Position numbers and translations under genes: made by a program. Of a stretch of DNA of 64,000 nucleotides, positions 35,478 through 45,379 are shown in pieces (within the stretch, counting starts at the first letter, position 1; each line of letters starts with the position of its first letter). Origin of the DNA: Fulvivirga ulvae (GTDB lineage Bacteria > Bacteroidota > Bacteroidia > Cytophagales > Cyclobacteriaceae); assembly GCF_021389975.1 (NCBI RefSeq), contig NZ_CP089981.1, positions 4,241,501 to 4,305,500 of the forward strand, read 5' to 3'. The notes beneath the pieces were generated by a model that saw nothing but the letters and a program-made list of their open reading frames with translations, ran no database searches and had not been told where the DNA came from.

Positions 35478-36500
35478 ATGTCTCAAAAAAATAATTCTGC
35501 ACCTGATAAAGCCTGGCTGGCAGCCTTTCTTTATTATGCCGAACCCTGGGAAGAATTTCTCATCAATGGGGTAAAGCCTTTGATAGACCAGGTTATGGAA
35601 AATCAAATGGCTGACCAATATTTTTTTATCAGGTACTGGGAGAAGGGCCCTCATATCAGACTAAGGTTCAAAGGTGATAGAGCCATACTTGAGAATAAGG
35701 TTAAACCGTTGCTCACTGAGCATGTTAACAACTACTTTAAAAACCGGCCTTCGGAGAGGCAGGACCCGGAATGGTTGAAAGATGTACCTGAGCAACAGCA
35801 GTGGTATCCAAACAACTCGGTACAGTTTATAGCGTACGATCCTGAAACCGAAAGATACGGAGGAGAACATGCACTGCTGGTTTCCGAACGGCAATTCCAG
35901 GCTTCATCCGAAGCTACACTCAAAATTGTAGAAGAAGGACTTGATTCTTGGGACTATAACCGTGCCCTGGGGGCAGCAATACAACTGCATCTCGGCTTTG
36001 CCTATGGCGTTGGTATGGATCAGCACGAAGCTTCGAAATTTTTTTCAGAAGTGTTTCAGAACTGGCTGCCCAGGGCCTATTACTTTTATGAAAAAGACAT
36101 ATCGAAAGAAGAGCTGGCAAGAAGAAAGCAAGAAACTCTGAAGGCTTTTGAAAGTAATTTTGAAGCACATAAGGAAAGTCTCATTCCGTTTTTTCAGACG
36201 GTATGGGAAGCATTTGAAGAGAAGCAGAGTTTTGACCAGGAGTGGCTAAACCAGTGGCTTACTGATATGAGAAATATAAAAGCTGACCTGCGAACACTGC
36301 AAAAAGAAGGAAAACTGGTAGTGCCTGAATGGTATGCTATGAAAGAAAATACAGGAGTGCCGGAAGAAAAGCAACAATTATGGGCCATATATGACAGCTA
36401 CATACACATGATTAATAACAGAATGGGAATTATGAATCGTGACGAAGGATACCTGGCATATCTGGTGAGGGAAAGTATTAAAGTTTTGGAAATTCAGTAA
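35478..36500 (+). CDS. Lantibiotic dehydratase, elimination protein (SpaB C-terminal domain)
   Basis: A 340-aa protein of the SpaB_C / thiopeptide-type bacteriocin biosynthesis family, which removes the glutamate to form dehydroalanine or dehydrobutyrine. The typical lead-in FIRYWEKGPHIRLRFKG (about residues 52-68) holds the basic residues used in elimination. In nisin-type LanB this is the C-terminal third; here it is a separate protein, as known for thiopeptide and pinensin-type systems. It starts nine bases after the glutamylation gene and three bases separate it from the cyclase gene. Confidence 0.92.
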   Translation: MSQKNNSAPDKAWLAAFLYYAEPWEEFLINGVKPLIDQVMENQMADQYFFIRYWEKGPHIRLRFKGDRAILENKVKPLLTEHVNNYFKNRPSERQDPEWLKDVPEQQQWYPNNSVQFIAYDPETERYGGEHALLVSERQFQASSEATLKIVEEGLDSWDYNRALGAAIQLHLGFAYGVGMDQHEASKFFSEVFQNWLPRAYYFYEKDISKEELARRKQETLKAFESNFEAHKESLIPFFQTVWEAFEEKQSFDQEWLNQWLTDMRNIKADLRTLQKEGKLVVPEWYAMKENTGVPEEKQQLWAIYDSYIHMINNRMGIMNRDEGYLAYLVRESIKVLEIQ

Positions 36501-36503
36501 GTA

Positions 36504-38446
36504 ATGGATAAAGATAAATATTTAAACGAAGCCATCCGGATAGGGGATGAAATACTGGAACGAGTGGAGAAAACAGCGGATGGATATACCTGGAAAACCA
36601 TGTCTTCTACCGGGGACCTGGAGATTCAGTGGGAGATATCAGAGAGCTTATATTCAGGCACGGCCGGTATTGTTTATTACTTCCTTGAGCTTTACAAACG
36701 TACAAGTGATGACAGGTATCTTGAAGCTGTAGAAGAAGGGGCCCGTTGGCTTGAAAACTATTGTATGGCCAACAAAACCGATTATTATGCTTTTTATACA
36801 GGTCGAATGGGTGTTTCTTATCTGATGTTGGTGCTGGCCGATTTTTTTAAGGATGATAGCTATAAAGCCAAGGCCCTTAAAATAGCAGAAGGGTGTGAAG
36901 CATTCCTGGCTATGGATCGGAAAATCGATGACCTGATCAATGGCGTTTCGGGAACGCTGTTAGGTCTGTTGCACCTCCATGCTGCAACCGGAGACGAGCG
37001 GGTGCTGGCGAATATAGAAAGGTATGCCCTGCACCTGATAGAACGGACCAACATCACCCCACATGGTTTTTATTGGGACAGGTCCGGTACCAATATCACG
37101 GGGCTTTGTGGCTTCTCACATGGAGCCGCCGGCATAGGCTATGTTTTTCTTGAGTTAGGAAGATACTTTGACAACAACAGTTTCTATTGGGTTGCGGAGA
37201 ATGCCTTTGCCTATGAAAATCATTTCTTCCATGAGCCGTTTAGCAACTGGCCGGATTTCAGAAGAGGCTTTTACAATGAAAAAACACTTGGTGAAAACAG
37301 GGAGAGATATTTAGATGGAAAGAAAGATTATTTTTTACTTCCGGGGGATATGTCCGCGTGGTGCCATGGAGCCCCCGGTATTGGATTATCCAGGGTACGA
37401 GCCTGTGAAGTATTGAAAAAGGAGCAGTACAGTAAAGACCTGGAAAAGGCGGTAGAAAAAACCATAGGTGCAACATTGGATACCAGATTGTCCGTTGGCT
37501 CCTGCATCCTTTGTCACGGGGTGGGGGGTAATGCTATACTTTTCTTGAGGCCTGGCGTACACAGGATGATGTTAATTATGCTAAACTGGCGACACAGGCA
37601 GGTGACCGGGCACTGGCTTATAAAGAAGAAAAGGGGAAGTATCTTTCGGGTTATTCATTTGCTGGTTCTGAAAATGATATCAGCTTATTTATGGGTGATA
37701 GTGGCATCGGCTACTTTTACTTGCTATTATCAGGCGGAAAGCCCGAAGCTCCAACAATATTGAAGCCAGACCTTAATCAAAAATATAGTGGCAAAAAAGA
37801 AGGAATATTGGTGGCCGATCTGGAAAAATTACTGTCAAAATTTGCATCTGCCCTGTATCCTTTAACTTACCGGAAGGTTGAGCAGGAGATCGATTTAAAT
37901 ACCATGAGTAACGGTTCATTTATGAATTTGTTAAAAGAAGCCATAGACAAGGCCGTTGCTGATAAAGCTGATACCGAAATGCTGAAAGTGTGGCAGTATG
38001 AGCTTAAAAAAGAAGAGCTAGACAGCACAATAGAAAGTCACTCGTATAACAGGATCAGGAGAATAGTTGAAATAGAGAAAAATCAGGCATGTTTAAGAGA
38101 AGGAGCAGAGCTAATCAATGCGGAACTTATGCTGCCGCAAGAGCATGTGCTGTTTGAGCTGCCGGAGGAGGTAGCTAAAAACAATGATGAGGAAGACTAC
38201 GCTATATTCATTCCAACAGCAGAGTACCTTCTCGAATTTCCCCTGAATGATTTTGCTTATACCGTGATCTCAAAATTTGAAGAACCGAAGAGCGTTAAAC
38301 AGGTGATCTCCGAAATGGTTGATGAATTTGAAGTTACCGAACAGGCAGAAATGGATCAGGTCAAAGAAGTAACCATATATCAGATTACAGAAGCTTTGCA
38401 GCAGGGAATATTGTTTATGAGCAATTCTGAAGTTGTGCCCCGGTAA
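36504..38446 (+). CDS. Lanthionine cyclase LanC with C-terminal extension, interrupted by a frameshift
   Basis: LanC-type zinc enzyme that joins Cys thiols to dehydrated residues; about 647 aa when joined. Active-site residues correspond to NisC: His206 (SHGAAG), zinc ligands Cys287 (WCHGAPG), Cys337 and His338 (LCHGVGG). After residue 348 the reading continues one frame back (LEAWRTQDDVNYAKLA), explained by one missing base in the T-run near 37540; without it the first frame runs on to 37763 as unrelated sequence. All catalytic residues lie before the break. After the LanC barrel (to about 410) comes a 235-residue extension whose last 75 residues (LNDFAYTVISKFEEPKSVKQ onward) resemble a PqqD/RiPP recognition element. 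Error or real mutation cannot be told here. Confidence 0.87.
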
Positions 38447-38903
38447 AAACGAGATCAGGTTTATTAACAGGCACAACTAAATGACGGCTTGCTAAATTTC
38501 CAAAAGTTTGGTAAGGCTTGACTGTTCAGAGGCACTGACAGAAATGATACACTAAAGCAGAGGTGCCGGTCTTTTCGGAAATTGAAGAGAACACTTGTCA
38601 TTGAATATGATAAGCGGAAGCTCCCACCTTTCAGAGTTAAGTTAAACCGTACTAGATCGACAGCGCAGAACCCTCTGCTATTCAGGTAAGAAAAATCTAT
38701 AAGGAGCAATAACTGTTAATTGCTTGCTAAATAGTCGTTTATGAAACAATTCAGTCTCATTTTACGTGAACTACTATTATGCATTGCAAAGTACTAGGTC
38801 AATAATTATACACTTGGCAAGCAACCTTCCGGCATGTAGGGTAGTCTTTAGGGAATAAGGTCAAAACGGTCAACAGTCAACAAACTCAAAATAAGTGTCA
38901 ACC
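38447..38903. other. Gene-free stretch after the lanthipeptide cluster
   Basis: 457 bases. An 81-codon open frame on the - strand (38464-38709) is Ser/Phe-rich, has no recognisable family and no ribosome-binding site, so it is not called. No terminator, RNA gene or copy of the cluster motif was found. Confidence 0.4.
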
Positions 38904-41279
38904 ATGCTGAAAAACTACCTCAAAATCACACTCAGGAGCCTTTGGAAAAGTAAAACCTATGTAATTATTAACGTATTAGGGCTGGGCATAGCCATGGCCT
39001 GTTGTATTGTGGCATATATCAACTATGACTATAATGCAAGCTACGACAAGCAGCACGTGAACGCCGGTAATGTTTACAGAGTTAATTTTATCAGAGACTT
39101 TCAGGGAAATCGCACCAGGAATGGTATTGCTCCCATGCCGCTGGGAGAAAGCATACGAAATAACATTGCAGGCGTCGGGCGGGTGATCCGCTACATACCC
39201 AACGATGGTAATATTCGCATTTCCGACGAACTATTCAACACCGAAATAGGCTATGCTGACGAAGGCCTTTTTGACCTTTTTAATTTTCCGTTAAAAACAG
39301 GAAGTAAAGATGATCTTACCGATAAATCCAGGATATTCATTAGCAGTGAATTAGCTACAAAATATTTTGGAGAAGAAGAGGCCTTGGGGAAACAGATCAC
39401 CCAGGTACTTGACAGCAGTACTTTGGAATATATTGTAGCAGGAGTATTTGAAAAAATGCCTGCAAACTCCAGCTTCCAGTTTGATGCAATTACACATTTC
39501 GATAATTTTTTCAAGGCTTTCGATAAGTATGATGAAAATAGCTGGAAGATATGGAATACACTTTTAATTGAAGTTCAGGACAAGTCAAAGATCCCCTTTA
39601 TAGAAAAGGAGCTGCAAAAATATAAAGCTAACCAGAACAAGGCCAGGGAAGACTTTCAGGTATCCGAGTTTTATCTTGATCCTTTCGAAGGAATGGCCAT
39701 CCGTGCCGAACGTGAAGATGTACGTAATCATTGGTTTAGAAATAGTTTACCTACAGCCGCTGTAATTGCCCCGGCTGTAATGGCATTTTTAGTGTTACTT
39801 ATAGCCATATTTAATTTCACAAACACTGCCATAGCCATGTCCAGCCGCAGGTTGAAGGAAATAGGTATCCGCAAAGTGATGGGCGGCAGGCGAAACCAGC
39901 TGATAGGTCAGTTTCTGGCTGAGAACCTTGTCCTTTGTTTCCTTGCCGGTATGGTGGCCATTTTACTGGCCGAGATTCTTGTGCCGGCCTATAACCAGAT
40001 GTGGGAATTCCTGGAGCTGGATATGAACTACCTTAGCAATGCAGGTTTTTTTATATTCATGTTTGGTTTATTGCTTGTTACCGGGCTTTTGGCCGGGAGC
40101 TATCCGGCATTTTATATCAGTAGTTTTGAGCCTACCAGTATACTAAAAGGCACAATGAAGTTCGGAGGTACTACTTTTTTCACAAAGTCACTGCTCACCC
40201 TGCAATACAGTATTTCCCTCATAGCTTTAATTTCTGCTGTTGCTTTCATTCAAAATGCCAGATACCAGCAGGAACTGGACCTCGGTTTTGACCAGAAAGG
40301 CATTATTTATACCTTCATCAATGGCGAAAATGAGTATGAAGTTTATAAAAATTCCCTTGCCGGAAATAGTGATATAAAATCTGTAACAGGCACCAAGCAT
40401 CACATTATGTCGACCTATATTAATGATCCCGTCCGTTTTGAAGATATGGAGCGCGAGATCGACATTATGGAGGTCAGCGAGGATTACATGGATATAATGA
40501 GTATGACATTGCTCGAAGGAAGGCAATTTGAAAAAGATTCAGAAACAGATAGAAAGGAATCCGTCATTGTAAATGAAACCATGATGGCCGCTTACGGCTG
40601 GGAAGATGCCATAGGTAAGAAAGTGGTATGGCGCGATAGTGTACAGCTCTATGTGATCGGGGTTTTTAAAGATTACTATGGCAATGGACTGTGGGACATA
40701 GTGGAGCCGACTATGTTGCGCCTGAACAAACCTGAAGAATATACCCGGATACTTGTAAAAGCCGATGCCGGTAACCTGGTGGCCGTTAATGAATTTATGG
40801 AGGCCAAATGGCGAGAGATATTTCCAAACAGGTTATATAATGGCAGATATATGGATGAGGAGATAAAAGAGGCCGCCACAGTGAATAACAACATTTTAAA
40901 ACTATTTATATTCCTTGGTATAATAGCAACCCTTCTTTCTGCCTCAGGACTTTTTACTATGGTATCCCTGAACATCATCAAGCGGATGAAAGAAATAGGT
41001 GTAAGAAAGGTGCTGGGAGCTTCTGTTACAAACATTGCTAAAAACCTTAACAAGCAGTTTTTGATTATCCTGTTGATTGCATCCGTTTTAGGTTCGGCTG
41101 CAGGCTATTATATGGTGGATTCGCTGATGGCCAGTATTTGGGCTTACTATACCGGAGCAGGTTTAATAACCTTTCTGGCAGGTATTGTACTGATCTCTGT
41201 TGTCTCAGCTTTAACTGTCGGGTTTAAGATCTATAACGCTGCTTCAATGAGCCCTGCGCTAACACTGAGAGATGAATAA
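38904..41279 (+). CDS. FtsX/MacB-like ABC transporter permease 1
   Basis: A 791-aa permease with two MacB-PCD/FtsX halves. First membrane segment near residues 18-40 (YVIINVLGLGIAMACCIVAY), a large periplasmic domain, three more segments (about 285-420), a second periplasmic domain and three C-terminal segments. The box RRLKEIGIRKVMGGRR and its C-terminal repeat RMKEIGVRKVLGAS are the family hallmark. The ATG at 38904 gives the typical MLKNYLKITLRSL start; a GTG three codons upstream is possible. It is followed 75 bases later by a related permease. No ATPase is adjacent; the one at 22216 is a candidate partner. Confidence 0.9.
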   Translation: MLKNYLKITLRSLWKSKTYVIINVLGLGIAMACCIVAYINYDYNASYDKQHVNAGNVYRVNFIRDFQGNRTRNGIAPMPLGESIRNNIAGVGRVIRYIPNDGNIRISDELFNTEIGYADEGLFDLFNFPLKTGSKDDLTDKSRIFISSELATKYFGEEEALGKQITQVLDSSTLEYIVAGVFEKMPANSSFQFDAITHFDNFFKAFDKYDENSWKIWNTLLIEVQDKSKIPFIEKELQKYKANQNKAREDFQVSEFYLDPFEGMAIRAEREDVRNHWFRNSLPTAAVIAPAVMAFLVLLIAIFNFTNTAIAMSSRRLKEIGIRKVMGGRRNQLIGQFLAENLVLCFLAGMVAILLAEILVPAYNQMWEFLELDMNYLSNAGFFIFMFGLLLVTGLLAGSYPAFYISSFEPTSILKGTMKFGGTTFFTKSLLTLQYSISLIALISAVAFIQNARYQQELDLGFDQKGIIYTFINGENEYEVYKNSLAGNSDIKSVTGTKHHIMSTYINDPVRFEDMEREIDIMEVSEDYMDIMSMTLLEGRQFEKDSETDRKESVIVNETMMAAYGWEDAIGKKVVWRDSVQLYVIGVFKDYYGNGLWDIVEPTMLRLNKPEEYTRILVKADAGNLVAVNEFMEAKWREIFPNRLYNGRYMDEEIKEAATVNNNILKLFIFLGIIATLLSASGLFTMVSLNIIKRMKEIGVRKVLGASVTNIAKNLNKQFLIILLIASVLGSAAGYYMVDSLMASIWAYYTGAGLITFLAGIVLISVVSALTVGFKIYNAASMSPALTLRDE

Positions 41280-41354
41280 TAAAGGCCGGAAGGCATGTAA
41301 CTTCTGTCTGTTTATTAGCGTCTTACGATTACTCAAATAACAACAATTAGTATT

Positions 41355-43760
41355 ATGGTCAAAAATTACATCAAAGTTGCCCTGCGCAACATTACGAAAC
41401 ACAAGTTTTTCTCGGTTATAAATATACTGGGGCTTACCATAGGTATCTCAGCCTGTTTGTTTGTTACCATGTATATTTACGACGAATTGAATTATGACCA
41501 CTTTCACACCAAAGGGGAGCGCATCTATAGAATTAACCTTCATGGAAAGCTGGGTGGTCAGGAGATTTATACTTCAAACAGCAGCTTTCCGATGTCGAAA
41601 GCACTGGTAGCAGAGATACCGGAAGTGGAAGAAGCGACTCGGGTAAACCCTATGGGCGAATGGATATTCAGGAACGGTGACCTGGCATTTAATGAGGAAG
41701 GTATTATGGCTGCCGACTCTAACTTCTTTGAGGTCTTCAGTTTTAAGTTGCTGGAAGGCAATCCGAAAACAGCACTTAAAGACCCTAACAGCCTTGTACT
41801 GAGTGAAGAACTGGCCAGGAAATATTTTGGAGATGAGTCCGCTCTTGACAAGTCACTGTCTATAGGAAATGACAAGACTGAATATAAAATTACGGGTGTG
41901 ATGGAGAACAAAAGAGGAGATTCTCATTTGAAATTCAATGCGCTCCTGTCCAGCACCTCATTCTCATGGATGACCCAGGGAAACTGGTTAAGCAACAGTT
42001 TGTATACTTATTATGTGTTGAATGAAAAAGGCTCGTCAAAAAGCGTGGATGAGAAACTGGAGCCAATTATGGAACGAAATGTAACTCCGGTACTACAACA
42101 ATTTATGGGTAAATCATTGAAGGAATTCAGAGCAGAAGGAGGTATTTATGAGTACTACAGTTTCCCAATGTACGATATTCACCTGAAGTCAGAAATGCAG
42201 GATGAGGCTGAGCCTCCGGGTGATGTGTCATATGTTTTTATATTGGCCGGTATCGGTCTTTTCATAGTTATATTGGCGTGTATCAACTTCATGAACCTTA
42301 CCACGGCCAAGTCAGCGGGAAGAGCGAAGGAGGTTGGGCTCCGAAAGACACTGGGTTCGTTGAGGAGCACGCTTATAGCCCAATTTTTGACAGAATCAAT
42401 GATCTATGCTATAAGTGCCGCACTGTTGGCACTTGCTGTAGTGTATGTGCTGTTGCCATCATTTAACCTGCTATCAGGCAAAATGCTCACATTCTCCATA
42501 TTAGCTGAGCCATCAATTGCGATTGTATTAGGTCTTTTGATATTATTTGTCGGAATTTTGGCGGGTAGCTATCCGGCCTTTTATTTGACAGGCTTCAAGA
42601 TCACCGAAGTATTGAAAGGCAGGCTTAGAGCCGGTATGAAGAGTGGTGGTATCAGAAGCTTTCTGGTTACTTTTCAGTTCTGGATTTCAATTGTACTCAT
42701 TATCTGCACCGTTGTAGTCTATCAGCAATTGCAATATGTGCAAAACAAGAACCTGGGTATTGATAAAGAGCACATCCTGATCATTGAAGATACCGACAGG
42801 CTGGAGAAAAATAAAATGGCCTTCAAAAATGAGCTCGATGCAGGCAGTGGCATTTTAGGAACCAGCTACTCCAATAACATGGTGCCCGGAGTAAATAATA
42901 CTACCATATTCAGAGCTGCGGGTGACGAGCAGGACCACATCATGGCTACATATTTTGGTGATTATGATCACCTGAAGACCCTTGGCTTTGAACTGACCGA
43001 CGGAAGGTTCTTTTCCAGAGACTTCCCTTCAGACTCCGGAGCAGTAGTGCTCAATGAAGCTGCCGTTAAAGAACTGGGTTGGGAAAATCCGCTTGAAGAA
43101 AAGATAATCAATTTCAATGGCGACGAGCCGGTTGAAATGAAGGTGATAGGAGTAGTAAAGGACTTTAATTTTGAAAGTCTGAAAATGAATGTAAGACCGT
43201 TGGTACTTCAGCTTACCAAAGAAGGAAATATTCTCTATACCCGTTTCTCCGGAGAAAGCCCGAATGATGTCATCAATACCATAGCAGACCGTTGGGAAAG
43301 TTATGCTCCGGGCGAGCCGCTTCAGTACTCTTTTCTTGATGAAGACTACGATGCCCTTTTCAGAGCAGAGCAGAGGTTGGGCATGGTCTTCACAGTCTTT
43401 ACGATTATTGCCATATTTATAGCCTGTTTGGGCCTGTTTGGTCTGGCGGCATTTATGGCGGAGCAACGCACAAAAGAAATAGGTATCAGAAAAGTGATGG
43501 GAGCCAGTGTATGGAGCGTAACCTCTCTGATGTCCAAAGAGTTTGCTAAGCTGGTGATCATAGCCTTTGTGTTGGCTATTTACCCCGCTTACTATGCCAT
43601 GGACCAATGGCTTAACGGCTTTGCCAACCGGGTGGAGATCAGCATCTGGATCTTTGTTGTCAGTGGCATCGTTTCATTCGTCATTGCATGGCTTACCGTA
43701 AGCTACCAATCCCTGAAAGCAGCCAGGGTTAATCCTGTCAGGTCTCTTAGATATGAATAG
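41355..43760 (+). CDS. FtsX/MacB-like ABC transporter permease 2
   Basis: An 801-aa permease of the same architecture as its upstream neighbour: N-terminal MVKNYIKVALRNITKHKFFS, coupling boxes GRAKEVGLRKTLGSLR and RTKEIGIRKVMGAS, and eight membrane segments in a 1+3+1+3-like arrangement. It ends in the typical NPVRSLRYE motif. The pair probably form a heterodimer or serve the same ATPase in moving a lipophilic peptide or lipid out of the envelope. Placement right after the lanthipeptide genes makes self-protection a possible role, which is inference. Confidence 0.92.
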   Translation: MVKNYIKVALRNITKHKFFSVINILGLTIGISACLFVTMYIYDELNYDHFHTKGERIYRINLHGKLGGQEIYTSNSSFPMSKALVAEIPEVEEATRVNPMGEWIFRNGDLAFNEEGIMAADSNFFEVFSFKLLEGNPKTALKDPNSLVLSEELARKYFGDESALDKSLSIGNDKTEYKITGVMENKRGDSHLKFNALLSSTSFSWMTQGNWLSNSLYTYYVLNEKGSSKSVDEKLEPIMERNVTPVLQQFMGKSLKEFRAEGGIYEYYSFPMYDIHLKSEMQDEAEPPGDVSYVFILAGIGLFIVILACINFMNLTTAKSAGRAKEVGLRKTLGSLRSTLIAQFLTESMIYAISAALLALAVVYVLLPSFNLLSGKMLTFSILAEPSIAIVLGLLILFVGILAGSYPAFYLTGFKITEVLKGRLRAGMKSGGIRSFLVTFQFWISIVLIICTVVVYQQLQYVQNKNLGIDKEHILIIEDTDRLEKNKMAFKNELDAGSGILGTSYSNNMVPGVNNTTIFRAAGDEQDHIMATYFGDYDHLKTLGFELTDGRFFSRDFPSDSGAVVLNEAAVKELGWENPLEEKIINFNGDEPVEMKVIGVVKDFNFESLKMNVRPLVLQLTKEGNILYTRFSGESPNDVINTIADRWESYAPGEPLQYSFLDEDYDALFRAEQRLGMVFTVFTIIAIFIACLGLFGLAAFMAEQRTKEIGIRKVMGASVWSVTSLMSKEFAKLVIIAFVLAIYPAYYAMDQWLNGFANRVEISIWIFVVSGIVSFVIAWLTVSYQSLKAARVNPVRSLRYE

Positions 43761-43764
43761 AATG

Positions 43765-43804
43765 AGAATTACCACAGTGCCTCAAAAGGCACTGTGGTAA
43801 TTCT
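43765..43804 (+). terminator. Long perfect hairpin after the permease operon
   Basis: A 17-bp perfect stem (AGAATTACCACAGTGCC and its complement) with a six-base loop lies five bases after the permease stop. The T-rich tail is weak (ATTCTATTACT), so it may act as a 3' stability hairpin as much as a terminator. Confidence 0.6.
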
Positions 43805-44032
43805 ATTACTGCTTACATGTCACTTTAACTCTGAACCTTACCCGTCCCTGATCAACAGGGTGTGAGTTCCTTTTTGCAAAATCCCCCAAGTAGCGAGTTT
43901 TGTTGATATTACCATTGGTATTGTCTTCTTTCAAAGAAAGAGGCTTCCTGCTCAGTAAATGATGTTATCCTAAAAGAGCTATGTTTTTATAAATTAAAAA
44001 CTCAAATTCACACGAATTTTAGTCATTAGTTA

Positions 44033-44926
44033 ATGAGGTTATCAAAAACCCAGTTAGTAGCCGTTATTGTAGCAGTAGTAGGAATAGTGTTTTTTTCTGC
44101 AAAAGCGGTAATCGTCAAATTAGCCTATGAGTATAATGTGCCGGCTGTATCTTTACTACTACTGAGAATGTCTTTTGCCCTCCCTGTTTATGCAGTCATT
44201 GCTCTGATCAAAAGGCCATCGTCCCCTGAGAAGATTACAGGTAAGGATTATCTATGGTTATTTGCATTTGGATTTATCGGATATTACCTGGCCAGTTTGT
44301 TTGATTTTCTGGGGTTACAGTATGTCAAAGCCAGCCTTGAGCGGATCATACTCTTTGTATATCCTACTTTGGTGATCCTTATTACCTGGTTGTTCTTTAA
44401 GAAAGTTCCAACCCGGGTACAGGTGATGGCGATACTGCTTTCTTATGCAGGTGTTTTTATCACTTTCAGCGAAGAGCTGGGAGTGTCTGGAGAGGAAAAT
44501 GTTTTGCTGGGCGGAGTGCTGGTTTTTTTGAGTGCACTTACCTATGCTTCTTACCTTGTGGGTAGTGGCTATTTAATACCTAAATTCGGTGTGGTTGTCT
44601 TTACTTCCTACGCCATGATCATATCTTGCATATGTGTGGTTGTTCATTATTTGCTGACATCCCATGATAACGTTTTTTCATACCCGGCAGAGGTTTACTG
44701 GCTGGGCTTCCTGATGGCCATGATCTCAACCGTGATACCATCTTATATGATCTCCTATGCCATAAAGCATTTGGGAGCGCCAAACTTTTCAATAATAGGA
44801 AGTTTGGGGCCGATATCTACCATTATACTTGCTAATATATTCCTCGACGAAAGGCTCTCGTACCTTCAAATAACAGGAGCTGTAGTGGTAATATGCGGTA
44901 TTATACTGGTGAGCAGAAAGAAATAA
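44033..44926 (+). CDS. EamA/DMT-family transporter
   Basis: A 297-aa membrane protein with about ten transmembrane helices made of two EamA repeats (about 8-145 and 158-295), as in drug/metabolite transporters. The second repeat ends in the typical GPISTIILANIFLDERLSYL and a short basic tail VSRKK. Substrates range from amino acids to nucleotide derivatives and cannot be predicted. The gene has its own unit, 272 bases after the permease gene. Confidence 0.88.
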   Translation: MRLSKTQLVAVIVAVVGIVFFSAKAVIVKLAYEYNVPAVSLLLLRMSFALPVYAVIALIKRPSSPEKITGKDYLWLFAFGFIGYYLASLFDFLGLQYVKASLERIILFVYPTLVILITWLFFKKVPTRVQVMAILLSYAGVFITFSEELGVSGEENVLLGGVLVFLSALTYASYLVGSGYLIPKFGVVVFTSYAMIISCICVVVHYLLTSHDNVFSYPAEVYWLGFLMAMISTVIPSYMISYAIKHLGAPNFSIIGSLGPISTIILANIFLDERLSYLQITGAVVVICGIILVSRKK

Positions 44927-45379
44927 GGGGAAGATTATGCCCGCAGGTCAAATAAATACTTCTTCCTGCTGATTCGTGCCAGTAAGATTGAGACAACCCA
45001 GGCATATTCTCGCCATTCCGGATTTTCGCAGTGTAACGGAGAAAATATCCGGAGTCCCCAACTTATGAGTACTTGCTGAGCTTTGTTTGCACAAAATGCC
45101 GTCTAGTCCTCTTCGAGAGACATCGGCTGGGAAGTAGTAAGTAAAGTAGTAGGCAATAGGTAAAAGCGGCAGGCAATTGTGGCGAAAAATTTGAAGGTTA
45201 CAATCTGATTACCATGTCCCCCAAACACAACGTAGCGAAGATATTTCATTGCATCCCTGCATAAAACACGCTCATACACAAAAACTCAGGAATGACGTGA
45301 CGGTGTAAGAAGGGGAAACTAATTTGTTTTGAAATGTAACCTAACTGCCTTGAAGAATACTACAGGAATGTTCCAGCAC
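44927..45379. other. Gene-free stretch
   Basis: 453 bases between the DMT transporter and the convergent outer-membrane protein gene. No open frame with family features, RNA gene, clear terminator or repeat array was found. Confidence 0.4.

Noticed and set aside
38464..38709. 81-codon frame on the - strand after the cyclase gene
   Set aside because: No recognised motif, no start signal and odd composition; most likely chance.
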